Shown here piece after piece: positions 42,263 to 53,307 of a stretch of 64,000 bases of DNA (positions within the stretch are counted from its first letter, which is position 1; each line of letters starts with the position of its first letter). A model generated the notes under the pieces. It made no database searches. It worked only from the letters and a program-made list of their open reading frames with translations, and was not told the DNA's origin. Source of the DNA: Amphibalanus amphitrite (Eukaryota; Arthropoda; Thecostraca; Balanomorpha; Balanidae); NCBI RefSeq assembly GCF_019059575.1, contig NW_024881563.1:1-64000 (forward strand), written 5' to 3'. The translations under genes and the position numbers were made by a program.

Positions 42263-43317
42263 CAAATTTTGGACAAAGGAGTAAAACGATTAAAGTTATT
42301 TGAAAAGTTTTGCCAGCCGGTGGTTTTAGCATGGTTAATTATCAAAGAGGCTTCATGTTTTGTTTTGCGATAGGCTTCCGCATTTGCTTCGCACACGCGG
42401 CGGTGGAACTGGCGGAGTGTGCGTTTCCGAAGGGCTACGGCGCGTTGACAGTCTGCATTCCACCAGGGAGCTCTTCTATGTTCTTTTGGGGGGCCAGTAT
42501 GGGGGATGTTTTGATGCGCAGCGGCAAGAATGACGTTAAGAAATGTGTTTATATCTGGTGGAGGTGTAGACAATGATTCGTCAATATACTTTTGGAAAGA
42601 CGCCCAGTCGGCCTTCTTAAAGTTCCACCTTGGCAAAAAATTAAAGTTTGTCTGTCCTGAAGGGACGTTGAGTAAATAATGTATGGGGTAGTGGTCACTG
42701 AAGAGAGAGTCATCTTCAACGTGTTGTGTAAAAAGTGTCGCGGTGTTTGTGTCTGTAATGGCGAGATCTAGGACGGAGTGTACGACCTCTCCATTGCGTG
42801 TGCGTGTGAATGTGGGCGTGAGATTATTAATGAGTATTAAATCGAGTGAGTTAATTACGTTAAGAAGTTGTGTTCCGCGCGAGTTTGTTTCTGTGCACCC
42901 CCATGTGCGGTGGTGTGCATTGAAGTCCCCCATGATTATAAAAGGCGGAGAAAGTTGGGAGAAAAGGTCTAGGAGTAGAGGACAGGAAAGTGGGAGGCTA
43001 GGTGAGAGGTAGATCGAAAGGACAGTGAGGTCTAGTTGTGCAATTTTAACTTTTACTCCGACTGCGTTAAGCGTAGTTCGGAGGAAAATTTCATGATGCA
43101 AAAGTTTATTTGAAACGTAAAGAGCCGAGCCGCCCCGGCGGTGGGTTTCATTTACGTTATTTGTATATAAAGAGAAATCACGAATGTTGAAATTGTAATT
43201 ATATGTATCTGAATCTTTAAAATGGGTCTCTTGGATGGCGGCTAGTAACGGTTTTTTATTTAACATATAGTTCTTGAATTCCCCCCCCAATGGGATACCA
43301 ACGAGTTCGTATTCCAT
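42255..43317 (-). pseudogene. Non-LTR ORF2: apurinic-type endonuclease domain
   Basis: An open frame of 354 residues. The motifs are in order: LLAAIQETHF (Glu), RRGGSALYVSNKLL, FIIMGDFNAHHRTWGC (Asp/Asn), LDLAITDTN and DSLFSDHYPIHYLL (Asp-His). These are the catalytic residues of the exonuclease-endonuclease-phosphatase fold that nicks target DNA for target-primed reverse transcription. The natural start may be this Met or slightly upstream. A single shift at about 42,257 separates it from RT. Best-preserved gene of the element. Confidence 0.93.
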
Positions 43318-43365
43318 TGGAGAAAGAATTCAGAAAATTGAGTCATTTACCGTGTGTGTGTTTGT

Positions 43366-44366
43366 TTACTGGTGTTCTTGGGTATAAGCGTGCGAACGAG
43401 TAAGTCGTCTTCCCGTCGAAAGGGAGCGAGAGCTGGAGCGAGATGAAGACCTTTCTCGAATACGAGCGGGAGAGGGTGCTCGAGAAGACATGGGCCTGGG
43501 TTTTAGGTGGTCGGCGGAGACGGGGCTTTCGAAAAGTTCCTGTGTGAACTGTGCCTCAACGACAGTATCGTTAGGCGAGTCAAGAGAATCTAGAGACTCT
43601 GCGGAGTCAACAGACGTGCTGGCAACGTCTGGGGTCTCTGGGACCGCGGAGCCTGCGAGAAGCGGAGTCTGAGGGGCTTCAATGGGCATCTCCTTGACAG
43701 GGGTCACCGACTCTGAGTCGTCGAGAGATGCCTTGGCTACAGCGACCGCGTCAGTTTGTTCTGCTGCAGGGGTCATGTGGACGTGGTCTGGCTGGGTCTC
43801 AGTTGGCACCTCGGCCAGAGGCTGAGCTGCTCCCTTCGGAGTCTCTGTGACCGTGTCCGTCTCGTCGAGGGTGGGGACAGTCTGGGGGACTGGTGCCGTG
43901 ACAGTTTCCGTCGACTCTGTGTGCGACGGACGAGGGAGCTCCACTGCCGTACTGAGCGGCGGGGTCAGATTCGGGTCGGAGCGCTGCCCTGGTCCAGCCT
44001 GAGGTCCCGAGCAGCGGGGGTTAGTCCCCCGGACAGCGTCGGCGTATCGACGCTCGCTCGGGATAGAGTGCCCGGCCGGGCGGGGTGGAGGGGCGGAGGG
44101 CGACTTCCGGTTCAGTTTCTCCTTGTGGAAGTGCCACGCCGGGCACTTCTTATCCCAGGCGGGATGAGGGCCGCCACAGTGGGCGGCGCGCACTGGACCT
44201 CCTCACTCTGGCACTCATTCGAACTGTGTCCCAGTGTGGCACAGCGGAGACAGTTTGCCTTTTTGGAACGGCAGGTCGATTGGAGGTGCCCGTAACGTCC
44301 GCAGCGCCGGCAGAGTCGCGGGTTCACCTCCCACGGGCTCACAGTCAGGACCTCGTAGCCGGCGTA
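43366..44366 (-). pseudogene. Non-LTR ORF1, C-terminal part with CCHC knuckles
   Basis: Read from 44366 down: RLCRRCGRYGHLQSTC and CLRCATLGHSSNEC, each a CCHC zinc knuckle. After a frameshift near 44,190 comes a third (CGGPHPAWDKKC), then an acidic/Thr-Pro-rich tail and a Ser/Arg-rich end (RIRERSSSRSSSRS). It is the RNA-binding ORF1 protein of I-like elements. It joins 48814-49335 when the 4.4-kb insertion plus one TA is removed. The + strand frames over this interval are antisense artefacts. Confidence 0.88.
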
Positions 44367-44639
44367 CAGTAGGTCTACAAAAAAAGTCCCCCGCTCCAGA
44401 GGCGGCCGGCCGGCCGAACCCCCGGATGCCAGCCCCGACTCTATTGCGCAGGCCGCGGCAGCGACACGGGTCAGTTCGCGGCGCCCGGCGAGTGGGTCAG
44501 TTGGCGGCGGCCGGCCGTGGAGTGAGGACGCCGTGTGTGGGGCGCAGAGATGCCGCAGTGCAGAGGAGGGGGAAGATAGTGACTCTGCACTATGCCGGAA
44601 ATGATGCCTTTGTGATCTAAATTAAACACCTGCAGACAC

Positions 44640-45849
44640 AGTGCATATCCTCCCTCGCCCCATTCCTATTTTATCACATGATCATTCAATAATCCGTAAT
44701 GACCATTCAACGCAAGCAAGCAAACAAAACAACCCGCTTAGCGGCGACATCATATCGGAAAAAAGCGATAGTGATGATTAAAGTAGACTTAGCACGAGGG
44801 CAAATCGAGGGGTATATACTATATATGTATCACATACCGAGTATTTTATTCCCATCTAGCAAATCAAGACTGGGGATCTTGTCCAAGAAGTCAGTGGCCG
44901 TTCTAGACACAGATAAATGCTTTGTTTTCGGTCGCATCATTATCTGCAATAATTCGAAGCGAGGTTTAGCCCTCGCCGGCCGAGAAGAAGGGGTGAATGC
45001 CGCCACCATGTATTTTTTTTTTGCGGTAGCTCAAAGCACACTGATGATAGAAGGCTGACATTTCATATGCCTTGCATTTGATTCAAGCCGGATCATTTGA
45101 CATCAACCACAACCACAACAATTTCAGGTCAGGTCACTTAACCATGGCGTCTTAAGTAAACCTCTGCACGGTTGTCGGTTATAAAATGATGCGAATCCGC
45201 AATGCACTTAGTGCCATATACCTAAGCATAATGGGGAAATATGGAAACTGTTAATCTTGGAGTCGGAAATGATCTAAAATTATACCTCAACTCTCAAGCA
45301 CTTCAAATCGTGACTTCATACATTCTTGGCAAGGTCTAATGCTTCACTTTTGCATTGTTCACCTTGCGTGACGTCATTTATGACGTCACTAGGGTGATAG
45401 GAGTGTTTCGTCAATAACTCCCGATCAAAATGAGCTAGCCAGTCGGGACAGCCATCAATGGACTTTGCAAGACTTGCCGAATCAAATGTTATGCAACATG
45501 TCCTCCTTTCAACAGTTTCGTGACCTGTGTTGCCCTAACATGACATTGACCTCAGGTAAACATCCTAGATTGTTTCACCTAAACAAAAAGCATGTAAATC
45601 GACGCGTCTGAGAACAGAAAACACGATTGTATCGAAAGGACGATAATGCGACAATTTTTGTGGTTATTTACCAAAAACCGATCGAATGCCTTGGGGCCCT
45701 TGACCTGCCCTAAGAGGTCACTGATATTTTAAAATGGGATACCAGTCGCTGCGTCACGTAACGAAGCAAACGCTCGTTTTTTCCGCGAGGCTCTAGCAGC
45801 TAGCTCAATTATAGGAGCTAAACATGGGGTTGGGGGATCGCTCCCTTCT
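44640..45849. other. Interior of the 4.4-kb element, AGGTCA-containing, otherwise unassigned
   Basis: It has AGGTCAGGTCACTTAACC near 45,126 and a phrase on TGTTATGCAACATG near 45,488 that also occurs in similar form in element E (about 20,730). It is probably decayed TTAA-family sequence. No ORF of note. Confidence 0.4.
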
Positions 45850-48450
45850 CACTCACTATTTGGCCGGGATAGTGCTTGGCCGGGATAGTGTGCCCAAGTC
45901 TTTCAATTCAAGGTCATAACACCAGGTCACGTCAAGTGACCTTACCTCAAGGAAAGTTCCTGTGCTCATCAATCTAAATACACCGACTAACCGATCGCCT
46001 TAGAACTTTCAGCGATTTCAATGGGCAACACTATACCTATGTATTTGAAACGTTTACTTTGCAAGTTTGACATTGTTGACAGAAAGGCCGGGTCAATTTT
46101 GAGATCGTTCAAGTCAATGGGAGAAAATTGAACTGCGCTTTTTTGGACGGAACGCATAATAAACACTCTGAAAACATGTGGTGTTTGATGATATACAATA
46201 CTAATTGAGAAAATTGTTTGTTTTGCTGGGAGCCATCTTTTTCGGTCTGAAAAGGCCCTTGCAGAGCTATGACATAACATGACATAACTATGCTCTGGTG
46301 TAGTAATTAGGTTGTGCGAGCCAGCGACAGTGATCTGCGGAAGCGAGACTGTTCCCGTGGGACGATTGCCCTGTCGGGACGGTCCAGCCGTCTCCCAAAC
46401 CGTCACCACGAAGAGGATTATTTGTCCTGGAAATTGGAATTGATCCGACATCAACTACAGGTTGGCTGGTGGGATGACCTCCAGTCCAGAGAGGGAAGCA
46501 TGAAGACTAGGGGCGATGCGGATTTTTTTTCCTGAGGATAGCGAGGACGGAAGGAATCTAGCACCCTTGACCCTTCCTCATACTGAATGTATCTCAGGCT
46601 GTTAAATCTCCTAAGCATTTTTTTTTTCTCGATGTCGTCAAGGTGTCATTAATAAACGTATGAAATCCTGGAGGATAAATTAACCCTCGCCCGTAAACGG
46701 TGTTTTGCCACCTTCGCCCATGCAGGGGGGGGGGGGTTGGTGCGACCCCCCCTGGCGTTTGAAAACGGAGCGTCGTAGAGCTTAGCGGAAAAGACCAACG
46801 GATTGCTCTCAACGAGATCTCGCGATTGGTGGTATATTTTGTGGTCCTAGGTCAACATTTGACCTACTTATGACCGGTCAAAGGTCAAATTTTCGGAAAA
46901 ATCTAACTTTTTCAGATTTCCGCGCCGATTGCGGCAAAACGGTAAGAGATATCGACTTGAAACCTTCACTGTCGTGATCCTTGATCAATTCTCTATCGTT
47001 TGGTGTATACCTATTTCGATGTCATAACTCTAAAAATGATGCGTTGGGAGCTTCGGGAAGTCTGCAAGGTCATTTGTGCATTGGGTCACGTCAGGCGTGT
47101 GACGTCACTGACCTGACCCTGACCCAAAATGAACTACAAGAAACAACCGACGATGCCTGAAATGGATAGCAAATTCGAATTCAGGGCATCAAAATACCCC
47201 GAAAAGGCATACAAGTGCAAGAAGTTATTACAGGTCAACCGAGGTCACTGACCTTACCTTGACCTTTAGTAACCTTCAAAATGTCAACGGACATTGTGCC
47301 AATGTCAAATCAGCCAGTTGTGATTCTAAAACAATCCATCAGTGTGTCAGGTCAGTCGGCATTTATACCAATGTGAAGCAATCTCCAATTTAGCGTAAAT
47401 CTGGCCGGAGGTTGTTCCCTTTATGACGTCATAACTCCGTGACCTGACATGACCTTGACAAAAAATTTTTTACCAAAAGTTGCGTAAAGGATGCCCCAAA
47501 GGGTACTGAAAATTTGAGCAGGCTATCTGAAACGGTTCGGCGTGTAGCTAAGAAAAACCTCAGGGGGGGGTTGCACCAACCCCCCCCCCCCTACATGGGC
47601 GAGGGTTAAATATAGAAATTGTGGCCAACAGAAAATTATCAGTTGCGTTCATACTTCATACTCGTAAGCATGATCACACACCCAGCCTACATATGAGCCA
47701 TGTAATAATTATTTTTATAGACATGCTTAAGTTATGAAATCATCTGAACTGTTTGTAAAGTTCCACGATACGGATCTAATATCCTGCTATGCATCATGTG
47801 GCCATTTCTGGTCAGGTCATGTCTTTGAACATATGCCAAATTTTTCAAATGACCTTTAAAGATTAACTTTTGATTCATTCGAAGCGTTTTGATAAGAGGA
47901 ACACGAGGCTGATAAAATTAATTTCGAGTAAGTTTTAAGCTAAAAACTTGTAAGTGTTTGTGGAAAAGCGATTGGTTTTCTCATAATACCGATGGTGGCA
48001 GTTGCTGTTATTTACGTGCTAAGCCGTTCACCTTAATTAAATCCGACAATATTATTAAGACATAGCGGTAAACGAGATGATTGTTGTGTTAGGCTAGGCT
48101 CGGTCGATTTCAGAGTGGGAAGGATGACAGGAATTAGGGGGAGACAGGGGGCCTGGGCGGTGTTTCACGGCCCCACGCTGCAGCACGCTGCGCTGCGCTG
48201 CTGCATTGTTGCGGCGGTTGATATGAATTCGGCTCCACGCTAGCGTTGCGAGCTTCCGAGTCTGTTGATGTTTCCATGGAAATTGGAAACCCAATGCACC
48301 GGTGCGCGCAACGCACCCTGTCCAAGCAAAATTTTACTACCGATGACCTCTGGTGACATGACCTCTGGTTCTGACCCGATCTTAAATTGGCTGAAGTATT
48401 TTTCTTCTTCTTTTGCTACTTTTGACGCTACTTCGAATGCCACTTAAATG
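45850..48450. mobile_element. Diverged F-family TTAA-type element, split by element G
   Basis: 45,890-46,200 aligns with element F (GAACTTTCAGCGATTTCAATG; AATGGGAGAAAATTGAA). 47,850-48,445 aligns with the other half of F (TTCGAAGCGTTTTGATAAGA; GACCTCTGGTGACATGACCT). The ends with hairpins are not preserved. Element G lies in between at a TTAA. Boundaries approximate. Confidence 0.55.
46680..47609. mobile_element. TTAA-type element G, complete
   Basis: TTAA lies at 46680-46683 and 47606-47609, with ends CCCTCGCCC in inverted arrangement (a second CTTCGCCCATGCAGGGG near the left hairpin matches CCCATGTAGGGG at the right). The hairpins are 12 Gs, TTGGTGCGA and seven Cs (46725-46752), and eight Gs, TTGCACCAA and twelve Cs (47563-47591). 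The cores agree at 8 of 9 as reverse complements. The interior has many TGACCTGAC words. 922 bp, no ORF. Confidence 0.82.
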
Positions 48451-48813
48451 CCCAAAGCTGTATATAAGAATGATGCTCAATCCCCATTTCCCCTCCAACA
48501 GGGCGTTAGAGTCTAGGCATTCCTGTGGGGCACAGGCTAACAATGACTATCTATAATCATTGTGGCCATGAACTGCCATTCTTAAACACCGGTTTCGCTG
48601 CGCTGAGCGGTGGCCGTCCCGTTTGTTGGATTCTACAGCTGGCTGGCGGAAAGCGTTACCGGCCGCCCGTCCACCGCCCGCGGGCCGGACCGAGCGGTCC
48701 CGCTGACCCTACCTGACCTGAGCCCGGCGCGATATTGGACAGGCAGACGGGGGTTCGGCTCAGCGAAGGCAGCGCCCACTGGTGCTGGGGACTTTTTTAA
48801 TAGACCTACTGTA

Positions 48814-49335
48814 CACGGCAGGGGGACACTCGAGGCCAAGGAACCTCAGCTTAAGCAGCGGGTTTGGGTTAGGCCCCTTAGATCGGAGGCGCGTCACCTT
48901 TACTACTCCTTGTGAGCGGAGCTCCGCCTGAATCTCGGCCTCCTCGATGTACTGGAGTGCTGGGGAGTAGCAAGTGCCCGCCACGGTGTTTAGGCGGGTA
49001 GCCGGGGCGGCCGTAACGGCCGTGCCACAGAAAGCGGTGATGCTCAGGGCGAGCCGAGCCTGGTCCTTGCTAAAAAAAAACCGGATCAATATGTTGCCTG
49101 ACCGGATAACTTTTGCGTTTACGCACGGGCCGATTAGTAGGTCCATCTCCCTCTGCAATTTAAATGGGGAGAGGCGGCGGAACGAGCCATCCGGAGTCAA
49201 ATGGATGAAGGACTGGCCCTCTGGAACTTGGTCCATCATCGGGTCAGGGAAGGGTTCGGGGGTAGGCTCAGATGGATAGGGGCCCATGAGAGGGAGGACA
49301 AGAGGTGGGCGGGGGCGAGACAGCGTGGGTGCCAT
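48814..49335 (-). pseudogene. Non-LTR ORF1, N-terminal part
   Basis: It starts MAPTLSRPRPPLVLPLMG at 49335 (the longer upstream frame reads through Helitron sequence). Segments SFIHLTPDGSFRRLSPFKL, NILIRFFFSKDQARLAL and EAEIQAELRSQGVVKVTRLR, ending PLLKLRFLGLECPPAVY, are typical of the Gag-like fold before the zinc knuckles of arthropod non-LTR ORF1 proteins. It is open throughout. It is cut at the TA at 48812-48813. Confidence 0.88.
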
Positions 49336-49364
49336 CCTTGTTTTCTTAGAAATAGAAATTAGAA

Positions 49365-50847
49365 CAAGCGGCTGCGCCACTTGCTTCGCGGCGTAGCCAG
49401 AAAATGCGGCAGCAGCCAATTTGTTTCCGAATGGTGTTTGATTTAAATTGATCTGTCGTCTGGATGCAAAGCTGTGGACGGAAACGTGCAGAGGAAAATT
49501 TTGAACATAAAAACTATTCTGAGGGCTTAGGTGGATGAAATTTGGGTCATACGGGGTCAAGTCAGGTCAAGATGGTCATCCCTGGTCACACTGGGTCAGG
49601 TCAGGTCACCTTCGGTGAGGCCAGGTCGTATAGGTCACCACGTCACATTGGATCGGCCTGTACCACACCTCTACTACTTCTACCCATACCACTACTCCTA
49701 CCACTACCCCTACCCCTACCCTACTCCTACCACTACCCCTACCACTATTCCTACCACTACCCCTACCACTACCTCTACCACTACCCCTACAACTACCACT
49801 ACCACTACCTCTACTTCTACCCCAACCACTACTACTACCCCTACCACTACTACTACCCCTACCACTACCACTACCCTACCACTACCCCTACCACTACCCC
49901 TACTACAACCCCTAGTCCCTACCCCTACCCCTAACCCTACCACTACCCCTACCACTACCCCTACTACTACCCCTACTACTACCCCTACCACTACCCCTAC
50001 CACTACCCTACTACTACCCCTACTACTACCCCTACCACTACCCCTACTACTACCCCTACCACTACCCCTACCGCTACCCCTACCACTACTACTACCACTA
50101 CTACTACCACTACCACTACCACTACCACTACACCTTCCACTACCACTGGGTCATGTGAAGTCACAGGATATAAGATAAACTGATAAACTAAAAAAAATAG
50201 TTCCTTACCCTGCTCCTACTCGTGTCATTCCATTATTCTTAATCGTATTTGATGGAAACAGCGCCTTGTGACAAATGTGGCGCATTGCGACAAAAGTGGT
50301 GCATCTGTAATTGTCGTTTTGCGATGCATCCTTCTACCGAATTGCACCTTTATCGGACAATATTTGACAAAGCTGTGCAATTTGCGGAAAAAATGGGGCC
50401 TTTAGACAAATGTGACGCATTTCGGCAAACGCGGCGCATTTGTGTTAGCGCAGTGAAAACTGTCTTTATTTACCGAAAATCAACACCTTCATTCGCCTCT
50501 GTTTATCAAAATAAATAATCTGTCAATCCGGAAATGAGAGGCACCCGCCGCCGATCGTCATGCATTTTAGTTGCAAAGTCCATCAAACCCGGCTGCCGAT
50601 GCTTTGAAGACCGAGCAAATTTGTGAAGAAATACGCACTTTTCCAGCGCGTGCCACGTGCGAACCATACACCCCCCGGGACTCGAACCTCGACACTGCAC
50701 GTGCCCGTGACGTCATCAACACCGTGCGAAAATTTCAGCCCCATCGAACGCACCGTTTGACCTGTGCACGGCGTCAAAGCACCCCTCTGCACGGTGCAAA
50801 CACACACACAGAAAGACAGAGTTTCATTCTACAAATAGTATAGTAGA
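49365..50847 (-). mobile_element. Non-autonomous Helitron, family A, copy 1
   Basis: Read on the minus strand, the 5' end is TCTACTATACTATTTGTAGA (T at 50847) and the 3' end is a GGCTACGCC...GGCGCAGCC hairpin followed by GCTTG at 49369-49365, then host T. These are Helitron-style ends (5' TC, 3' hairpin plus a CTRR-like tetramer, no TIR, no TSD, A/T target). No Rep/helicase is seen. It contains a TACCACTACCCC-type minisatellite and a conserved right part with AATAAATAATCTG. It sits 29 bp upstream of the non-LTR ORF1 start. Confidence 0.75.
49670..50145. repeat. (CTACCACTACCC)n minisatellite inside Helitron copy 1
   Basis: Units of CTAC, CCCTAC and CACTAC arranged at 6-12-bp period over about 475 bp. 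Homologous arrays lie in copies 2 and 3. Repeated Leu/Pro/Thr/Tyr frames across it are artefacts. Confidence 0.95.
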
Positions 50848-51902
50848 CTAGGGTGACCCGCGTGCTCCGCAACGCGAAAAGGGATATTTTCGATCGGCGG
50901 GTGTTCGGTTGTTCTTGTGTCGGTTGGGTTATCTATCCATTTCGGTCGATTGCTTTTTGACGGCTAAACGTTTTGGTTTGTGGAAAAAATATCCACCGCA
51001 TCGAGGTGCCCGTGTCTGAAGCATGCTTTCCACTTCAGAATCTGTCAAATGTGCTTTATAATTGAGGTGCGTAGTTTTAAGACAAATGAAAGGCGTAGAT
51101 AATTTTCGCTAAAAATCGTTTTGCAGAGGTTTAAAACATTTATATTTTTAAGAATACTGTTGCTTGTCATGCAAACGTGATGATTGGATCTTGGAGAGAA
51201 TTGAATGCTCTTTCTAATGATAGCATTTTCAATTATCAAGCGTATCAGGTTAAGCAGCAAATCCCGTGTATCTTTTTAGTGGCACATTATGGACAAATAC
51301 CATTTTAATTCAGCGATTTTTCCACATTGTTTTTGATCAATTAGCTGTCCACAATTTTTCCATGAGAGGCGGTACATTTCTCTTGGCAATTGACGTTGTT
51401 TCAACTCTCTCAGTCTGATGGTCACGGGAAAATAAAATAAAATCCAAAATCCGTTTGAAATGGCACTTTTTGAAATGAAATTGCCCTCACACTTGCACGT
51501 GGCGCGTGCCACCCCTGCACCGCACACTATTCGATTGCCCGTTCGATTCTCTACACGATGCTGTTTTCCCCGTGCCGATCGGGCGCACGGCTACCGAGAT
51601 ATTGCACGGGGAACGGACCCGTGTCGGGCAAATTTAGCCATTTTCGCCCGTTTTTGCCAGCCGATTTATACATGTAAAGTCTATGACGCGAATTTGCACT
51701 TTTTGGGCACGCGCCACGCGCTCGCTATCGATCCGATCGAGCCGAGACCGCTCAAAGGCACGTTGTCCATCCTTGTTCTATAACTTGCGCAAATTTCAGC
51801 GCGGTAGGTGCAACGGTGTGACCTGTAACCCGCGCTACGTAGCACCATGTCGCGACCTTCGTAATAGACAGAAACTACGCCTTCCTCAAATAGTAATATA
51901 GA
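50848..51902 (-). mobile_element. Non-autonomous Helitron, family B
   Basis: On the minus strand the 5' end is TCTATATTACTATTTGAGGA (T at 51902). The 3' end has a short GC hairpin (CGCGTTGCGGAGCACGCG) and terminates CTAG at 50851-50848, followed by the T that begins copy 1. This is the canonical Helitron CTRR-T arrangement. The internal sequence is unlike family A apart from the 5' end. No Rep/helicase. Confidence 0.78.
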
Positions 51903-53307
51903 CAAGCGGCTGCGCCACTTGCTTCGCGGCGTAGCCATAAAATGCGGCAGCAGCCAATTTGCTTTCGAATGGTGTTTGATTTGAATTGATCTGTCGTCTG
52001 TAAGCAGAGATATGGACGGAAACTTGCAGAGGAAAATTTTGAACATAATAACTTAGTTGGATGAAATTTGGGTCATATGGGGTCAAGTCAGGTCAACTTG
52101 GCCATCCCTGGTCACACTGGGTCAGGCCAGGTCCCCTTCGGTCAGGCCAGGTCGTATAGGTCACCACGTCACATTGGATCGGTCTGTACCACACTTATTC
52201 TACTTCTACCCATACCACTACTCCTACCACTACCCCTACCACTACCCCTACCACTACCCCTACCACTACCCTTACCACTACCCCTACCCTACCACTACCA
52301 CTACCACTACTCCTACCACTACCCCTACCCCTACCACTACCCCTACCACTACCCCTACCCCTACCCTACCCCTACCCCTACCCGTACTACTACCCCTACC
52401 ACTACTACTACCCCTACCACTACCCCTACCACTACCCTACTACTACCCCTACCACTACCCCTATCACTACCCATACTACTACCCCTAACACTACCCTACC
52501 ACTACCCCTAATACTACCACTACCCCTACCGCTACTCCTACCAATACTACTACCACTACCACTACCACTACCACTACCACTACCACTACACCTACCACTA
52601 CCACTGGGTCATGTGAGGTCACATATTATCATATAAACTGATGAACTAAAAAAAGAGTTCCTAACCGTGCTCCTACTCGTGTAATTCCATCATTCTTAAC
52701 CATATTTGGTGGAAATAGCGCCTTATGACGAATGTGGCGCGTTGCGACAAACATGGCGCATTTGTACCTGTCATTTTGTCATGCATCCTTCCACCGAATT
52801 GCTCCTTTATCGGACCATATTTGACAAAGTTGTGCGGTTAGCGGCAAAAATGGCGCATCGTGACAAATGTTGCGCACTATGGCAAACGTGGTGCATTCGG
52901 TCAAGCGCAGTGAAAACTGTCTTTATTTACCGAAAATCAACACCTTCATTCGCCTCTGTTTATCAAAATAAATAACTTGCCAATCTGCAAATGAGAGGCA
53001 CCCGCCACCGATCGTCATGCATTTTATTGTCAAAGGCGATTGAACCCGGCTGCCGATGCCTTGAAGCAAGCTTGAGAGCCGAGCAGAATTAGGAGAAAAT
53101 GCGCCTTTTTCCAGCGCGTGCCACGTGCGAACCATACACCCCCCGGGACTCGAACCTCGACACTGCACGTGCCCGTGACGTCATCAACACCCTGCGAAAA
53201 TTTCAGCCCCCTCGACCGCACCGTTTGACCTGCGCACGGCGTCAAAGCACCCCTCTGCACGGTGCAAACACACACACAGAGTTTCATTTCACAAATAGTA
53301 TAGTAGA
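51903..53307 (-). mobile_element. Non-autonomous Helitron, family A, copy 2
   Basis: 5' TCTACTATACT at 53307, 3' hairpin and CTTG at 51906-51903, directly abutting the 5' T of family B. Homologous to copy 1 over its full length, including the ggtcatccctggtcacactgg segment and the AATAAATAACTTG region. Confidence 0.78.
52195..52605. repeat. (CTACCACTACCC)n minisatellite inside Helitron copy 2
   Basis: As in copy 1, with a different number and order of units; about 410 bp. Confidence 0.95.

Larger units (their letters stand above)
44367..48811. mobile_element. 4.4-kb TA-flanked DNA element in ORF1
   Basis: The left TIR CAGTAGGTCTACAAAAAAAG and onward (44367-44392) pairs with the inverted right end (48786-48811; CAGTAGGTCTATTAAAAAAG). 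TA lies at 44365-44366 and 48812-48813. GCGGCC/GCCGAACCCCCG-like sequence inside both ends suggests a longer, weaker inverted repeat of about 200 bp. Excision restores the ORF1 frame. No transposase is seen. It contains an F-family element and TTAA element G. Its size and TA target resemble 2375-6863. Confidence 0.85.
34062..49335 (-). mobile_element. I-group-like non-LTR retrotransposon (ORF1, ORF2), heavily interrupted
   Basis: Read on the minus strand the order is ORF1 (start 49335), ORF2 with apurinic endonuclease, RT and RNase H (stop at 34326), and a 3'UTR to about 34062. Three insertions split it: 44367-48811, 39831-41154 and 35038-38969. A Helitron chain lies just upstream of ORF1. 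Without these the unit is about 5.6 kb plus 5'UTR, a normal size. The RNase H domain and three CCHC knuckles in ORF1 point to the I superfamily (I/Nimb/LOA-like) rather than Jockey proper. The exact 3' end is not marked by poly-A and is placed where repeat R1 begins. Confidence 0.85.

Noticed and set aside
43756-44295. 179-residue + strand frame
   Set aside because: Antisense of the zinc-knuckle part of the non-LTR ORF1 on the minus strand.
49531-50178. Long Thr/Pro/Leu/Tyr-rich frames and the antisense Val/Gly frame
   Set aside because: Translations of the CTACCACTACCC minisatellite inside a Helitron.
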